Below are positions 51,356-61,091 of a stretch of DNA of 64,000 nt, one piece after another. The stretch is taken from positions 1 to 64,000 of the forward strand of contig CAIVDC010000086.1 of the NCBI GenBank assembly GCA_903904605.1, written 5' to 3'. The translations under genes and the position numbers were made by a program. The notes beneath the pieces were generated by a model. It was not told where the DNA came from. It ran no database searches and saw only the letters and a program-made list of their open reading frames with translations. Position 1 is the first letter of the stretch; every line of letters starts with the position of its first letter. This stretch comes from an uncultured Sterolibacterium sp. Its GTDB lineage: Bacteria > Pseudomonadota > Gammaproteobacteria > Burkholderiales > Rhodocyclaceae.

Positions 51356-52431
51356 TGGTCGAGTCTCCGCAAGGCCAGGCCGCAGGCCACCATCAGGGAA
51401 GGCGCGTCGGCGATCAGCTGTTTGGGGCGGATCCGCGATGAAGTCAACATATTGACGAAAGGATTGGCGACGAGCGTCTCGATCTGGGTACGTGCCGCCA
51501 CCACTTCTTCGAGTCCGGCAATCACCGCACAGCCGCCGGCGAGGACGATATGGTCGACGCGGCTGTACTGGGTCGAGGTGAAGAAGAATTGCAGGGCCCG
51601 TGAAACCTCCAGCGCCAGGCTGTTCATGAACGGCCGCAACAGGTCGGCCTCGTAATTCTCCGGCAGCGCCCCGGTGCGTTTTGCCGCTTCCGCCTCTTCG
51701 CTCCTCATCCCGTAGACACGCATGATGTCCTGCGTCAGCAGATTGCCGCCGAAAGCCTGTTCACGCGTATAGAGTTGCTGATCGTTCTTCAGCACGGTGA
51801 CGTTCATGACGTTGGCGCCGATATCGATCAGGGCGATGATCCGGTCGAGACCCAAGCCCGGCAACTGGGCCTCGACCAGTTCGAAGGCCGCCTGCATGGC
51901 ATAGGACTCGACATCCATCACCACCGGCTTCAGCCCGGCCGCATCGGCGCAAGCGACGCGGTCCTCGACCTTTTCCTTGCGCGACGCGGCAATCAGCACC
52001 TCGACATCGTCGGCGCCCGAAGGCGCCGGCCCGATCACCTGGAAATCCAGGTTCACCTCGTCCAGGGCAAAGGGGATGTATTGATTGGCTTCCGTCTCGA
52101 CCTGAAGCTCCAGTTCCTGTTCACGCTGGCCTGCCGGCACGACGATTCTCTTGGTGATGACCGCCGCCGCGGGCAGCGCCATCGCAACATACTTGACAGG
52201 CGAACCGAGCCGCTTCCAGGCACGCTTGACCGCCTCGGCCACGGCCTCGAGATTGGTGATATTGCCGTCGACCACGGCATCCCGCGGCAGCGGCTCGATC
52301 GTGTAGCGCTCTATCCGCTGCACACCCTTGCCCACATCCGAAAGCTCGACCAGCTTGATCGTGGATGAACTGATATCCAGTCCGATCAAGGGCCGCGCCT
52401 TCAGATTGAAAATCGACAAGTCAAGCTGCAA
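51352..52431 (-). CDS. pilM: type IV pilus assembly actin-like ATPase PilM
   Basis: 359 residues. The start is TTG 52431, with AAAGGA 6 nt upstream; no nearer ATG retains the N-terminal LIGLDISSSTIKLVEL phosphate loop. Actin-fold motifs include IALIDIGANVMNVTVL (phosphate 2) and VLAGGCAVIAGLEE (adenosine). It binds PilN at the inner membrane and helps organise the pilus motor. It is first in the pilMNOPQ operon and divergent from the penicillin-binding protein gene. Confidence 0.95.
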   Translation of the reverse strand: MQLDLSIFNLKARPLIGLDISSSTIKLVELSDVGKGVQRIERYTIEPLPRDAVVDGNITNLEAVAEAVKRAWKRLGSPVKYVAMALPAAAVITKRIVVPAGQREQELELQVETEANQYIPFALDEVNLDFQVIGPAPSGADDVEVLIAASRKEKVEDRVACADAAGLKPVVMDVESYAMQAAFELVEAQLPGLGLDRIIALIDIGANVMNVTVLKNDQQLYTREQAFGGNLLTQDIMRVYGMRSEEAEAAKRTGALPENYEADLLRPFMNSLALEVSRALQFFFTSTQYSRVDHIVLAGGCAVIAGLEEVVAARTQIETLVANPFVNMLTSSRIRPKQLIADAPSLMVACGLALRRLDQ

Positions 52432-52496
52432 GAAAAATCCTTTATAAATATTACTTTAGACGTAATACGGATAATTTACATTAAATGCTATCAGTA

Positions 52497-52547
52497 ACCA
52501 TTCCGGCTGTAAAGCGCTTTCTGGCGGGGCTCTGCAGCCGGAATGGT
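52497..52547. promoter_or_regulatory. 13-bp inverted repeat between pilM and ponA
   Basis: ACCATTCCGGCTG (52497-52509) and CAGCCGGAATGGT (52535-52547) are perfect inverted copies 25 nt apart. Just inside the left arm is a second palindrome, AAAGCGCTTT (52511-52520). It lies in the 208-nt divergent spacer, so it may be an operator or an RNA hairpin in the ponA leader. Confidence 0.55.
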
Positions 52548-52639
52548 CGTCTGCCCGGCAAAGCCCGGCAGGCGCCAGGCTGGGTATTTTCCTGGCAGCC
52601 AGCCTATAATGCCGGGCCGATTTACTCAGGATCATTTCC

Positions 52640-54967
52640 TTGCCCGCCCTGCTCCGCTGGTTCCTCTACCCCTTTCTGGTCATCGCCGGCCTGCTCCTGG
52701 CCGCCGCGGCGCTAGTCGGCATCAGCATCATCCTGGCCTACCCGCAACTGCCCTCGCTGGAGGCGCTGACCGACTACCGGCCGAAAATTCCGCTCCGCGT
52801 GTATACCGCCGACGGCCACATGATCGGCGAGTTCGGCGAAGAACGGCGTGCCCTGGTGACGATCGCCGAAGTCCCGGCCGTCATGAAACAGGCCATCATT
52901 GCCGCGGAAGACGAGCGCTTCTATCAGCATAGCGGCGTCGATATGCTCGGGGTGCTGCGCGCCGCCTATTCCAACTTCGTCAGCGGCGGCAAGCGACAGG
53001 GCGCCTCGACCATCACCATGCAGGTGGCGCGAAACTTTTTCCTCTCCAGTGAAAAGACATTGTCGCGCAAGCTCTATGAAGCCCTGCTCGCCTTCAAGAT
53101 CGAGGCCAGCCTGTCCAAGGACGACATTCTTCAACTCTACATCAACCAGATCTATCTCGGCCAGCGCGCCTACGGCTTCGCCGGAGCCGCCCAGATATAT
53201 TTCGGCAAGCCGCTCAAGGATCTCAGCATCGCCGAGGCCGCGATGCTCGCCGGTCTGCCCAAGGCACCTTCCGCCTACAATCCGGTGGCCAATCCGAAGC
53301 GCGCGAAGATGCGTCAGCTATACGTGTTGCGCCGCATGTACGAGCTGGGGTCGATCACCGCAGAACAGCTGGCCAAGGCGCAGACAGACCCGCTTCACGT
53401 CAAGCGCGACTTCAACGATTTCGGCGTGCATGCCGAGTATGTCGCCGAAATGGCGCGCCAGATGGCCGTCGAGCGCTTCCCGGAGCAAGCCTACGACCGC
53501 GGCCTCTCGGTCATCACCACCATCACCCTGGCCGATCAGGAGGCCGCGTACACGAACATGCGCAAAGCCGTCATGGAATACGATCACCGCCACGGCTACC
53601 GGGGTGCGGAAGGCTACGTCGACATGAGCGAGATCAAATCCGACCAGGACGAAGAACTCGAGGATGCGCTGGGGGATTACCAAGACAGCGACGACCTCCT
53701 GGCCGCCATCGTGCTGACGGCCGACAGCAAGGAAGTCCGTGCCTACCTGCGCGGCGGCGAAGTGGTCAGGGTGAGCGGCGACGGCCTCAAGTTCGCAGCC
53801 CGGATGATCGACGACAAGGCCCCCGCCAACAAGCGCCTGCGCCGCGGGGCGGTGATCCGCCTGAGCAAGGACAGCAGGAAATCGTGGCAGATCACGCAAC
53901 TGCCCGAAGTCGAAGCCGGCTTCGTCGCGGCCAGTCCGATCGACGGCGCGATCCGTGCCCTGGTCGGCGGCTTCGACTTCGACCGCAGCAAGTTCAATCA
54001 TGTCACGCAAGCATGGCGCCAGCCCGGTTCCAGTTTCAAGCCCTTCATCTATTCGGCGGCACTGGAAAAGGGCTATTCACCCGCTTCGGTGTTCCCTGAC
54101 GAGCCCATCGTCATCTCCGCGGCCGAGACCGGCAGCCAGGCCTGGGCGCCGAAAAATTACGAAGGGACTTACGAAGGCCCGATGTCGCTGCGCACCGCCT
54201 TGGCAAAATCGAAAAACCTGGTGTCGATCCGTCTCCTGAAAGCCATCGGCACCAGCTACGCCCAGGACTATATCGCGCGTTTCGGCTTCGATCCCGAGAA
54301 GCACCCGCCGTATCTGACCATGGCCCTGGGCGCTGGCTCGGTGACTCCCTGGCAGCAGCTCACGGCCTATTCTGTTTTTGCCAACGGCGGCTACAAGATC
54401 GAACCTTACATCGTGCGCCAGATTCTCGACGGGCAGGGCAAGGTGCTGGCGGAGGTCAAGCCGTCGGTCGCCGGCGATGAGCAACTGCGGGTGATCGATG
54501 CGCGCAATGCCTTCCTGATCGACAGCATGCTGCACGATGTGGTGCGCAGAGGCACGGCAACCCGCGCCATGTCCTTGAAGCGCGGCGATCTCGCGGGCAA
54601 GACCGGCACGACCAACGACTACATCGACGCCTGGTTTTGCGGCTACCAACAGACCCTGGTCGGCATAGCCTGGATCGGCTTCGACCAACCGAGGAAGCTC
54701 GGCAACGGCGAAACAGGCGCCATGGCGGCGCTACCGATGTGGATCGGCTTCATGGGCAAAGCGCTCGCGGGCCAACCGGAAAGCTACATGGAGGAGCCGC
54801 CAGGCCTGGTCACGATCATGGCAACGGATCCCTCCACCGGCAAGAAGCTCCCGGAATTCGTCTACCAGGAACATCTGCCCGCGTCGACCGCGGACAGCGG
54901 GCCGGCCCCGGAGCAAGCTGCCGCCCCGGTACGCGATGCCAAACCGAAGGCGGTGGAAAGCCGGTGA
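52640..54967 (+). CDS. ponA: penicillin-binding protein 1A (bifunctional)
   Basis: 775 residues, TTG start at 52640 (AGGA 9 nt upstream), followed directly by the N-terminal membrane anchor LYPFLVIAGLLLAAAALVGISIILAY. The GT51 glycosyltransferase domain has EDERFYQHSGVD and KRQGASTITMQVARNFFLS. The transpeptidase domain has the catalytic SxxK in QPGSSFKPF (near residue 464), SKN, and KTGTTNDYIDAWF. An OB-type insertion lies between. It polymerises and cross-links peptidoglycan. The pairing with divergent pilMNOPQ is conserved in beta- and gammaproteobacteria, supporting the 1A assignment. Confidence 0.93.
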   Translation: MPALLRWFLYPFLVIAGLLLAAAALVGISIILAYPQLPSLEALTDYRPKIPLRVYTADGHMIGEFGEERRALVTIAEVPAVMKQAIIAAEDERFYQHSGVDMLGVLRAAYSNFVSGGKRQGASTITMQVARNFFLSSEKTLSRKLYEALLAFKIEASLSKDDILQLYINQIYLGQRAYGFAGAAQIYFGKPLKDLSIAEAAMLAGLPKAPSAYNPVANPKRAKMRQLYVLRRMYELGSITAEQLAKAQTDPLHVKRDFNDFGVHAEYVAEMARQMAVERFPEQAYDRGLSVITTITLADQEAAYTNMRKAVMEYDHRHGYRGAEGYVDMSEIKSDQDEELEDALGDYQDSDDLLAAIVLTADSKEVRAYLRGGEVVRVSGDGLKFAARMIDDKAPANKRLRRGAVIRLSKDSRKSWQITQLPEVEAGFVAASPIDGAIRALVGGFDFDRSKFNHVTQAWRQPGSSFKPFIYSAALEKGYSPASVFPDEPIVISAAETGSQAWAPKNYEGTYEGPMSLRTALAKSKNLVSIRLLKAIGTSYAQDYIARFGFDPEKHPPYLTMALGAGSVTPWQQLTAYSVFANGGYKIEPYIVRQILDGQGKVLAEVKPSVAGDEQLRVIDARNAFLIDSMLHDVVRRGTATRAMSLKRGDLAGKTGTTNDYIDAWFCGYQQTLVGIAWIGFDQPRKLGNGETGAMAALPMWIGFMGKALAGQPESYMEEPPGLVTIMATDPSTGKKLPEFVYQEHLPASTADSGPAPEQAAAPVRDAKPKAVESR

Positions 54968-54991
54968 ACGGCACTGCCCTCCGGTCGCCGC

Positions 54992-55324
54992 TCAGTGGTC
55001 TGCCAGGCTGATTGCCGCGCCCGACTGTTCCGAGATACAGCGGGCGAGCACCGAGAACAGTTCGCCGTCATCGCGGCTGCTCGTCCAGCGATAGCCGTCC
55101 GGAGCCTCGGCCTTGAAGTGATAACCGCCGGACTTGGCGGCGACCCAGATCTCTCGCGCGGCGGTGTGGCGGTTGATGATGATCTTGCTGCCATCGGCGA
55201 ACTCGAGTTCCAGGACGCCGCCTTGCTTCACTTCGAAATCGAGATCGGCCCCGGACTCTTCCAGCGCCTGTTCGATGCGCGCCAGCATTGCATCCGCACT
55301 CGCATTGAATTCGCGCTCATCCAT
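54992..55324 (-). CDS. cyaY: frataxin-like iron donor protein CyaY
   Basis: 110 residues from ATG 55324, MDEREFNASADAMLARIEQALEE, the acidic first helix of the frataxin fold. LDFEVKQGGVLELEFADGSKIIINRHTAAREIWVAAKSGGYHF forms the beta sheet. It binds iron and tunes Fe-S cluster assembly by IscS. It is convergent with ponA (24 nt) and divergent from the LptM-like/lysA pair, an arrangement widely kept in proteobacteria. Confidence 0.93.
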   Translation of the reverse strand: MDEREFNASADAMLARIEQALEESGADLDFEVKQGGVLELEFADGSKIIINRHTAAREIWVAAKSGGYHFKAEAPDGYRWTSSRDDGELFSVLARCISEQSGAAISLADH

Positions 55325-55371
55325 TGCCGACTCCCGTGATAGCATCGAAATTTTCCACCTGCCACCGTACC

Positions 55372-55554
55372 ATGCGCATTGTGCCCCCGACCATCGTGAT
55401 TTGTTTCCTCGCCATCCTCGCCGGTTGCGGCACCAAGGCTGCGCTGGTCAAGCCGGCAGGCCCCGCCAGCCCGCCGCTCTTCGGCGCGCCGTCGGCGGCG
55501 CCCGCAGCGGAGCCTCGGCGCGATGATAGCAACGCATCGGGCCCGGCACAATGA
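55372..55554 (+). CDS. LptM (YifL)-like small lipoprotein
   Basis: 60 residues from ATG 55372; an upstream in-frame ATG at 55324 lies in the cyaY start region. The lipoprotein signal FLAILAGC is followed by GTKAALVKP, matching the conserved LAGCGxKGPLxxP start of LptM/YifL proteins. The rest is a short Pro/Ala-rich tail. LptM aids maturation of the LptD/LptE LPS translocon. The position between cyaY and lysA, overlapping lysA by 4 nt, is the typical one for this family. Confidence 0.75.
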   Translation: MRIVPPTIVICFLAILAGCGTKAALVKPAGPASPPLFGAPSAAPAAEPRRDDSNASGPAQ

Positions 55555-56819
55555 ACGCGTTTACCTACCGCCAGGGCATGCTCTGCGCCGAGGACCTGTC
55601 CCTGGAGCGTATCGCCGAACGTTTCGCCACGCCCTGCTACGTCTATTCCCGCGCTGCCCTGACGGCCGCTTTCGAGGCATATCGCCGGGCACTGGCGGGA
55701 CGATCCGCACGCATCTGCTACGCCGTCAAGGCCAATTCCAACCTTGCCATACTCAATCTGTTCGCTCGACTGGGGGCCGGCTTCGACATCGTCTCCGGCG
55801 GCGAACTGGCACGCGTGCTGGTCGCCGGCGGCAAAGCGAAGGACGTGGTGTTCTCGGGCGTGGGCAAGACGCGCGAGGAGCTGCAGGCGGCGCTGGCGGA
55901 GGGCATCGGCTGCTTCAACGTCGAATCGGAGAGCGAGCTGACCCGCCTCGCGGGGATCGCGGAACAGATGGGGCTGGTCGCCCCAATCGCGTTGCGGGTC
56001 AATCCGGACGTCGATGCCAAGACCCACCCCTACATTTCCACCGGCCTCAGGAACAATAAATTCGGCATTCCCATCGACGAGGCTCTGGCGCTATACCAGC
56101 GCGCCCGAATGATGGCCGGGATCAGGATCAGGGGCATCGCCTGCCACATCGGTTCGCAGCTGCTCGACGCCGCGCCGGCAGCCGAGGCGGCGCAAAAGAT
56201 CCTCACCCTGGCCGACGCGCTCGCCGCCCAGGGCATCGTCCTGGCCGATCTCGATCTGGGCGGCGGCATGGGCATCCGCTATCGCGACGAGGAAGTCCCC
56301 AGCACCGAAGACTATCTAGCGCCGATGCTCGACCTGCTCAAGGACCGACGCGAGCAACTGGTCTTCGCGCCGGGCCGCTCGCTGGTCGGCAACGCCGGCC
56401 TGCTTCTGACCCGGGTGGAAGTCGTGAAGCACGGCGCGGAGAAGAGCTTCGCCGTCGTCGACGCGGCGATGAACGACCTGATGCGCCCAGCGCTCTATGA
56501 CGCCTGGCACGACATCCTGCCCGTCCGCCTGAACGGCGCCAATGAGCGGGTCGAGCGGGTCCAGGAGCACGTCTACGACGTGGTCGGCCCGGTCTGCGAA
56601 AGCGGCGACTTTCTCGGCCACGAGCGCAGCCTGGCCCTCGCCGAGGGCGACCTGCTCGCCGTGATGAGCGCCGGCGCCTACGGCATGGCGATGAGTTCGA
56701 ACTACAACAGCCGCCCGCGCGCCGCGGAAGTGCTGATCGACGGCGGGCAGGCTCACCTGATCAGGAACCGCGAGAGTGTGGCGCAACTGTATGCCCAGGA
56801 GCACATCGCCCCGCTGTGA
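55551..56819 (+). CDS. lysA: diaminopimelate decarboxylase LysA
   Basis: 422 residues. The PLP lysine is in ICYAVKANSN, followed by HIGSQ and LGGGMGIRY, PGRSLVGNAG, and the dimer-interface catalytic CESGDFLG. MSAGAYGMAMSSNYNSRPR is near the C-terminus. It decarboxylates meso-diaminopimelate to lysine. Its ATG overlaps the stop of the LptM-like gene by 4 nt. Confidence 0.96.
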   Translation: MNAFTYRQGMLCAEDLSLERIAERFATPCYVYSRAALTAAFEAYRRALAGRSARICYAVKANSNLAILNLFARLGAGFDIVSGGELARVLVAGGKAKDVVFSGVGKTREELQAALAEGIGCFNVESESELTRLAGIAEQMGLVAPIALRVNPDVDAKTHPYISTGLRNNKFGIPIDEALALYQRARMMAGIRIRGIACHIGSQLLDAAPAAEAAQKILTLADALAAQGIVLADLDLGGGMGIRYRDEEVPSTEDYLAPMLDLLKDRREQLVFAPGRSLVGNAGLLLTRVEVVKHGAEKSFAVVDAAMNDLMRPALYDAWHDILPVRLNGANERVERVQEHVYDVVGPVCESGDFLGHERSLALAEGDLLAVMSAGAYGMAMSSNYNSRPRAAEVLIDGGQAHLIRNRESVAQLYAQEHIAPL

Positions 56820-56858
56820 ACGGGGTGAGCCGCGACACGACCTGAAGAAAGCGGCAAT

Positions 56859-58199
56859 CTACAACACGTATCTCGCCAGATCCTCGCGCTGGGCGAGTTC
56901 CTTCAGCCGGCTGTCGACATAGGCCGAATCGATGGTCACCGCTTCGGTGCCGCGCCGGCCGGCTTCGAAGGACACCTCCTCGAGCAGCTTTTCCATCACC
57001 GTGTAGAGGCGGCGGGCGCCGATATTCTCGGTCTTCTCGTTGACCTCGAAAGCGATCTCGGCCAGGCGCCGGATGCCGTCGGCGGTGAACTCCAGCGCCA
57101 CCATTTCGGTGCCGAGCAGCGCCTGGTACTGACGCGTGAGGCAGGCGTCCGTGGCGGTCAGGATGCGCTCGAAATCATCGATCGAAAGCGAATCGAGTTC
57201 GACCCTGATCGGGAAGCGGCCCTGCATCTCCGGGATCAGATCGGAGGGCTTGGCGAGGTGAAAAGCGCCGCTGGCGATGAACAGGATGTGATCGGTCTTG
57301 ATCATGCCGTACTTGGTCGAGACCGTGGTGCCCTCGACCAGCGGCAGGAGGTCGCGCTGCACGCCCTGGCGCGAGACGTCGGCCCCCTGCATCTCCGACC
57401 GCGTCGCAATCTTGTCGATCTCGTCGAGAAACACGATGCCGTTCTGCTCGACATTCAGCAGCGCCTGCACCTTCACCTCGTCGTCATTGATCAGGCGAGC
57501 GGCCTCCTCGTCGGTCAGGGCCTTCAAGGCATCCTTGATCTTCAGCCGGCGCATGCGGCGCTTGTTGCCGCCCAGATTCTGGAACATGCCCTGGATCTGT
57601 TGCGTCAGGTCCTCCATGCCGGGCGGCGCGAAGATTTCCATCTGCGCCGAGACTGCGGCAAGCTCTATCTCGATTTCCTTGTCGTCGAGATCGCCTTCGC
57701 GCAGTTTCTTGCGGAATTTCTGCCGCGTCGCTCCATCCCGGGCCTCAACCGCGTCACCGCCCTGTGCGGCGCCCGTCGAGCGCGCCGCGGGCAGCAGCGC
57801 ATCGAGCACGCGATCCTCGGCGGCATCCTGCGCCCGATCGCGCATGACGCGCATCGCCGCCTCGCGGGCATCCTTGATCGCCGTCTCGGCCAGGTCGCGG
57901 ATGATGGTATCGACGTCGCGGCCGACATAGCCGACCTCGGTGAACTTGGTCGCCTCGACCTTGATGAAAGGCGCGTTGGCGAGTCGGGCCAGGCGTCGGG
58001 CGATCTCTGTCTTGCCGACCCCGGTGGGTCCGATCATCAGAATGTTCTTGGGCGTGATCTCGGTGCGCAGCGGCTCGGCCACCTGCGCCCGGCGCCAGCG
58101 GTTGCGCAGGGCGATGGCGACGGCACGCTTGGCACGGGACTGACCGACGATGTGCTTGTCGAGCTCGGAGACGATCTCGGCCGGGGTCATTTGAGTCAT
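56859..58199 (-). CDS. hslU: HslUV protease ATPase subunit HslU
   Basis: 446 residues from ATG 58199 ([20 protein letters not shown]; the frame upstream belongs to hslV). It has Walker [10 protein letters not shown], pore motif GYVGRD, the charged intermediate I-domain (residues about 110-240), Walker [12 protein letters not shown] and a C-terminal ARYVL tail that docks in HslV. It unfolds substrates for HslV. ATG overlaps the hslV stop by 4 nt. Confidence 0.97.
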   Translation of the reverse strand: MTQMTPAEIVSELDKHIVGQSRAKRAVAIALRNRWRRAQVAEPLRTEITPKNILMIGPTGVGKTEIARRLARLANAPFIKVEATKFTEVGYVGRDVDTIIRDLAETAIKDAREAAMRVMRDRAQDAAEDRVLDALLPAARSTGAAQGGDAVEARDGATRQKFRKKLREGDLDDKEIEIELAAVSAQMEIFAPPGMEDLTQQIQGMFQNLGGNKRRMRRLKIKDALKALTDEEAARLINDDEVKVQALLNVEQNGIVFLDEIDKIATRSEMQGADVSRQGVQRDLLPLVEGTTVSTKYGMIKTDHILFIASGAFHLAKPSDLIPEMQGRFPIRVELDSLSIDDFERILTATDACLTRQYQALLGTEMVALEFTADGIRRLAEIAFEVNEKTENIGARRLYTVMEKLLEEVSFEAGRRGTEAVTIDSAYVDSRLKELAQREDLARYVL

Positions 58200-58732
58200 G
58201 CCAGTGTCTCTATCAGATGGTTCTGGTTGGTATAGATACAAATGTCGCCGGCAATGGCGAGCGCTTTCCCGACAATGTCCTCAGGACCGAGCTCGGTATT
58301 CTCCAGCAGCGCGCGGGCTGCGGAATGGGCATAGGGACCGCCGCTGCCGATCGCGACCAGACCCAGTTCCGGTTCCAGGACGTCGCCGTTGCCGGTGATG
58401 ACCAGCGAGTGCTCACGGTCCGCCACCGCCAGCATCGCCTCGAGCCGCCGCAGCATGCGGTCGGTGCGCCAGTCCTTGGCCAGTTCCACGGCGCTGCGCA
58501 GAAGGTTTCCCTGGTGCTTCTCCAGCTTGGCCTCGAAGCGTTCGAACAGCGTGAACGCGTCTGCGGTGCCGCCGGCGAAGCCGGCCAGGATACGTTCGTT
58601 GTAGAGCCGCCGCACCTTGCGCGCCGTGCTCTTGATGACGATGTTGCCGAGGGTCACCTGACCGTCGCCGCCCAGGGCGACGAGCGAGCCGCGCCGCACG
58701 GAAAGGATGGTGGTGCCATGATATTGTTCCAT
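58196..58732 (-). CDS. hslV: HslUV protease peptidase subunit HslV
   Basis: 178 residues from ATG 58732 (GAGGAAG 5 nt upstream). The short propeptide MEQYHG precedes the catalytic Thr of TTILSVRRG, and the proteasome-beta-like fold shows [17 protein letters not shown] and [15 protein letters not shown]. It forms the double hexamer capped by HslU. No convincing heat-shock sigma factor promoter was recognised in the 150 nt upstream. Confidence 0.97.
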   Translation of the reverse strand: MEQYHGTTILSVRRGSLVALGGDGQVTLGNIVIKSTARKVRRLYNERILAGFAGGTADAFTLFERFEAKLEKHQGNLLRSAVELAKDWRTDRMLRRLEAMLAVADREHSLVITGNGDVLEPELGLVAIGSGGPYAHSAARALLENTELGPEDIVGKALAIAGDICIYTNQNHLIETLA

Positions 58733-58883
58733 TGCTTCCTCAGGATTTGCGCATTGCAACTGCCGCCGTCAGGCTGATGCATTGACCATTTGCGGCGATC
58801 GGGGCGGCCGGCGGGGTGGGGGCTGAAAAAGTAGCACATCGCTGCCCGGGGCGCAATTTTACCTCTTCCGGCAATGGCGCCGC

Positions 58884-60074
58884 TCAACCCACCTGGCAAA
58901 CCAGTCCCTTCAGATACTCCCCTTCCGGGAAATCCAGCAACACCGGATGATCGGCCGCCGCCGACAGGCGCCGCACGATGCGCGCTTCGATTTTTGCGTC
59001 CTGCGCCGCGCCCGCGACGATCTTCTGGAACAGTTCGATGCCGATACCGCCTGAGCAGGAATAGGTCATCAGGATGCCGCCGGCCGCCAGCAGCCGGAAC
59101 CCGTACAGGTTGATGTCCTTGTAGGCGCGGGCGGCCCGCTCGGCGTGGGCGGGCGACGGCGCGAACTTGGGCGGATCGAGGACGATCAGATCGTAGCGTT
59201 CCCCTGCCGCGGCAAGTGTCCGCAACTCGCTGAAGACGTCTGCCCCCCGCCATTGTCCGCGGCCCGCTTCGAGTTCCGGATTGAGCGCGAGATTGTGCGC
59301 GGCAGCGCTCAGCGCCGGCCCGGAACTGTCCACCGACAGCACCGTGGCAGCGCCCCCGGCCAGCGCCTGGAGCGAAAATCCCCCCGTATAGCAGAAGCAG
59401 TTGAGCACGCGTCGGCCCCGCGCGAGCTGCCGGCAGATCTGCCGGTTCTCGCGCTGATCGAGATAGAAGCCGGTCTTGTGGCCGGCGACGATGTCCACCG
59501 CCATGCGCACGCCGGATTCCTCTATGACCACGGGAGCGCCCCCTTCGTCGCCGTGAAGCCAGCCGCAGCGCGCCGGCAGTCCTTCCAGGGAGCGCAGGTC
59601 GGCATCCGAGCGCTCATAGATGCGGGCGCAACCGGTGGCCTTGATCAGCGCGCCGACGATGGCATCGCGCCATTTCTCGGCGCCGGCACTGGACAAGGCC
59701 AGGACTAGGGTGTCGCCGTAGCAGTCGCAGATGACCCCGGGCAGGCCGTCGGCCTCGGCATGGATCAGACGCAGGCCCTGCTGGCCGGCGAGCTCCGGCA
59801 AATCCGAGCGGCGCGAGAGTGCCCGGGCGATGCGACGCTTGAAGAAGGCGTCGTCTATGCTCTCGGCCGGATCGAAACTCCAGACCCGGGCGCGGATGCG
59901 CGAACTGGGGCTCCATGCGGCGCGGCCCAGGACGCGGCCGTCGGCGGCCACGACCTCGACCGTGTCGCCGCTCCTCGCGCGACCTGAAAGGTTCTCCACG
60001 GCACCGTCGAAAATCCAGGGATGGCGGCGCAGTACCGAACGTTCCCGGCCTGGCTTGAGGTTCAGTTGGCTCAT
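58884..60074 (-). CDS. rlmI: RlmI-type 23S rRNA (cytosine) methyltransferase
   Basis: 396 residues. The N-terminal PUA domain has LKPGRERSVLRRHPWIFDGAVENLSG. It is followed by RFM-like EEHCA elements and the class I SAM domain with VLNCFCYTGGFSLQALAGGA. The active-site block DLIVLDPPKFAPSP is followed by LMTYSCSGGI, the catalytic Cys in the family's CS(C)SG motif. RlmI makes m5C1962 in E. coli 23S rRNA. Its start (ATG 60074) overlaps the stop of a decayed dehydrogenase by ATGA. Confidence 0.87.
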   Translation of the reverse strand: MSQLNLKPGRERSVLRRHPWIFDGAVENLSGRARSGDTVEVVAADGRVLGRAAWSPSSRIRARVWSFDPAESIDDAFFKRRIARALSRRSDLPELAGQQGLRLIHAEADGLPGVICDCYGDTLVLALSSAGAEKWRDAIVGALIKATGCARIYERSDADLRSLEGLPARCGWLHGDEGGAPVVIEESGVRMAVDIVAGHKTGFYLDQRENRQICRQLARGRRVLNCFCYTGGFSLQALAGGAATVLSVDSSGPALSAAAHNLALNPELEAGRGQWRGADVFSELRTLAAAGERYDLIVLDPPKFAPSPAHAERAARAYKDINLYGFRLLAAGGILMTYSCSGGIGIELFQKIVAGAAQDAKIEARIVRRLSAAADHPVLLDFPEGEYLKGLVCQVG

Positions 60075-60342
60075 AGGTTCAGCAATGCCTCAAAGAGCGG
60101 CGGGCGGACCGGGCCGTCGCCGGCTACCTGCCGGGTCGCCAGCGCGGCTTCATCGACGATGGGACCGCGCTCCTGCGTCGCGGCAAGGTCGATGCGGCAG
60201 GCGTGGTTACCGGTCCGCGCAAGGAACCCGGCTCGCCGAACGGGGCGGTAAGGATCCGGACCTCGGCGCGTCGCCGCAGCCGTCGCAGGCCGGCGGTCTG
60301 TTCATAGGCTTGACGGATATCATCGAGGACCGCGACGCGCAT
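60071..60342 (-). pseudogene. deleted D-2-hydroxyacid dehydrogenase remnant
   Basis: The ATG at 60342 opens MRVAVLDDIRQAYEQTAGL then RRLRRRAEVRILT, the N-terminus of a D-isomer-specific 2-hydroxyacid dehydrogenase. After a frame change the sequence reads RTGNHACRIDLAATQERG, matching the TTGxRNAxIDLAAAxERG motif of the family. It then jumps to PIVDEAALATR, which normally sits about 150 residues later in the NTARGPIVDEAAL helix. The NAD-binding core is therefore gone. The remaining frame stops at TGA overlapping the rlmI start codon. Confidence 0.75.
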
Positions 60343-60420
60343 GTATTGACCTCATGGAGCTGCTGGAATTGACCGGACCGCCCCGCTTCGGCGAAGCGCC
60401 ATCGGCGGTTTTCGAAACGT

Positions 60421-61041
60421 CTAGCTGCCGCCCTTCTGCCATTGTGCGTAGGTGATCCTGGCGACGTCAAACCGATCGCTGGTCCGACAGTAAACGGAAG
60501 GCGAGCCGAGCCGTCCGATCGGCGCAAAATTTTCTATCCGCAAGCGGGGGCCGAGCAGATGGTCGGCGACATGAAACATCACGACTTCGCCGATGAACAG
60601 CGTATTGGCGCCTAGCGCCTGCGTCTTGAACAGTGTGCACTCGAGACTGGCCTGCGCCTCCGCCACCCGCGGCGCCCTGATGCGAACAGAGGGCGCGCCG
60701 TGCAGATTTGCCGCAGCCAGTTCGCTCATCTCGGCCGGAAAGTCGGCCGCCGAAATATTCATGGCATCGAACAATTCCTCGGTCACCAGGTTCACCACGA
60801 ACTCGCCGTTGGCCAGAATATTCCTCGCCGTATCCTTGGCGCCGCCGAGATCGTTGTGGCCAATGCTGATGATCACATAGAGCGGGTCGCTGCCGACCGC
60901 GTTGAAGAAGCTGAAGGGAGCGAGATTGATGACGCCGCCGGGACTCAGGCTGGTGACCCAGGCGATCGGACGCGGAACCACCAGATTGGTCAGCAGCTTG
61001 TAGTTCTCCGCCTTCGTGTGAAGCGATGGGTCGATTTGCAT
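60421..61041 (-). CDS. flavin reductase family protein (FMN-binding)
   Basis: 206 residues from ATG 61041 (AGGAG 9 nt upstream). YKLLTNLVVPRPIAWVTSLSPGGVINLAPFSFFNAVGSDPLYVIISIG is the flavin reductase-like FMN-binding split barrel. GEFVVNLVTEELFDAMNISAADFP and later FIGEVVMFHVADHLL are family-conserved. Members reduce flavin for partner oxygenases or act as oxidoreductases on their own. The surrounding genes do not define a partner. The 78 nt upstream contains no other gene. Confidence 0.86.
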   Translation of the reverse strand: MQIDPSLHTKAENYKLLTNLVVPRPIAWVTSLSPGGVINLAPFSFFNAVGSDPLYVIISIGHNDLGGAKDTARNILANGEFVVNLVTEELFDAMNISAADFPAEMSELAAANLHGAPSVRIRAPRVAEAQASLECTLFKTQALGANTLFIGEVVMFHVADHLLGPRLRIENFAPIGRLGSPSVYCRTSDRFDVARITYAQWQKGGS

Positions 61042-61091
61042 GGGACAGACTCCTTTGTGGCCGGGCAATGAACTCCGGCCCGGCGGACGGT

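Noticed and set aside
58733-58883. Heat-shock (sigma-32) promoter for hslVU
   Set aside because: I searched by eye for CTTGAAA with CCCCAT spacing and saw no convincing match.
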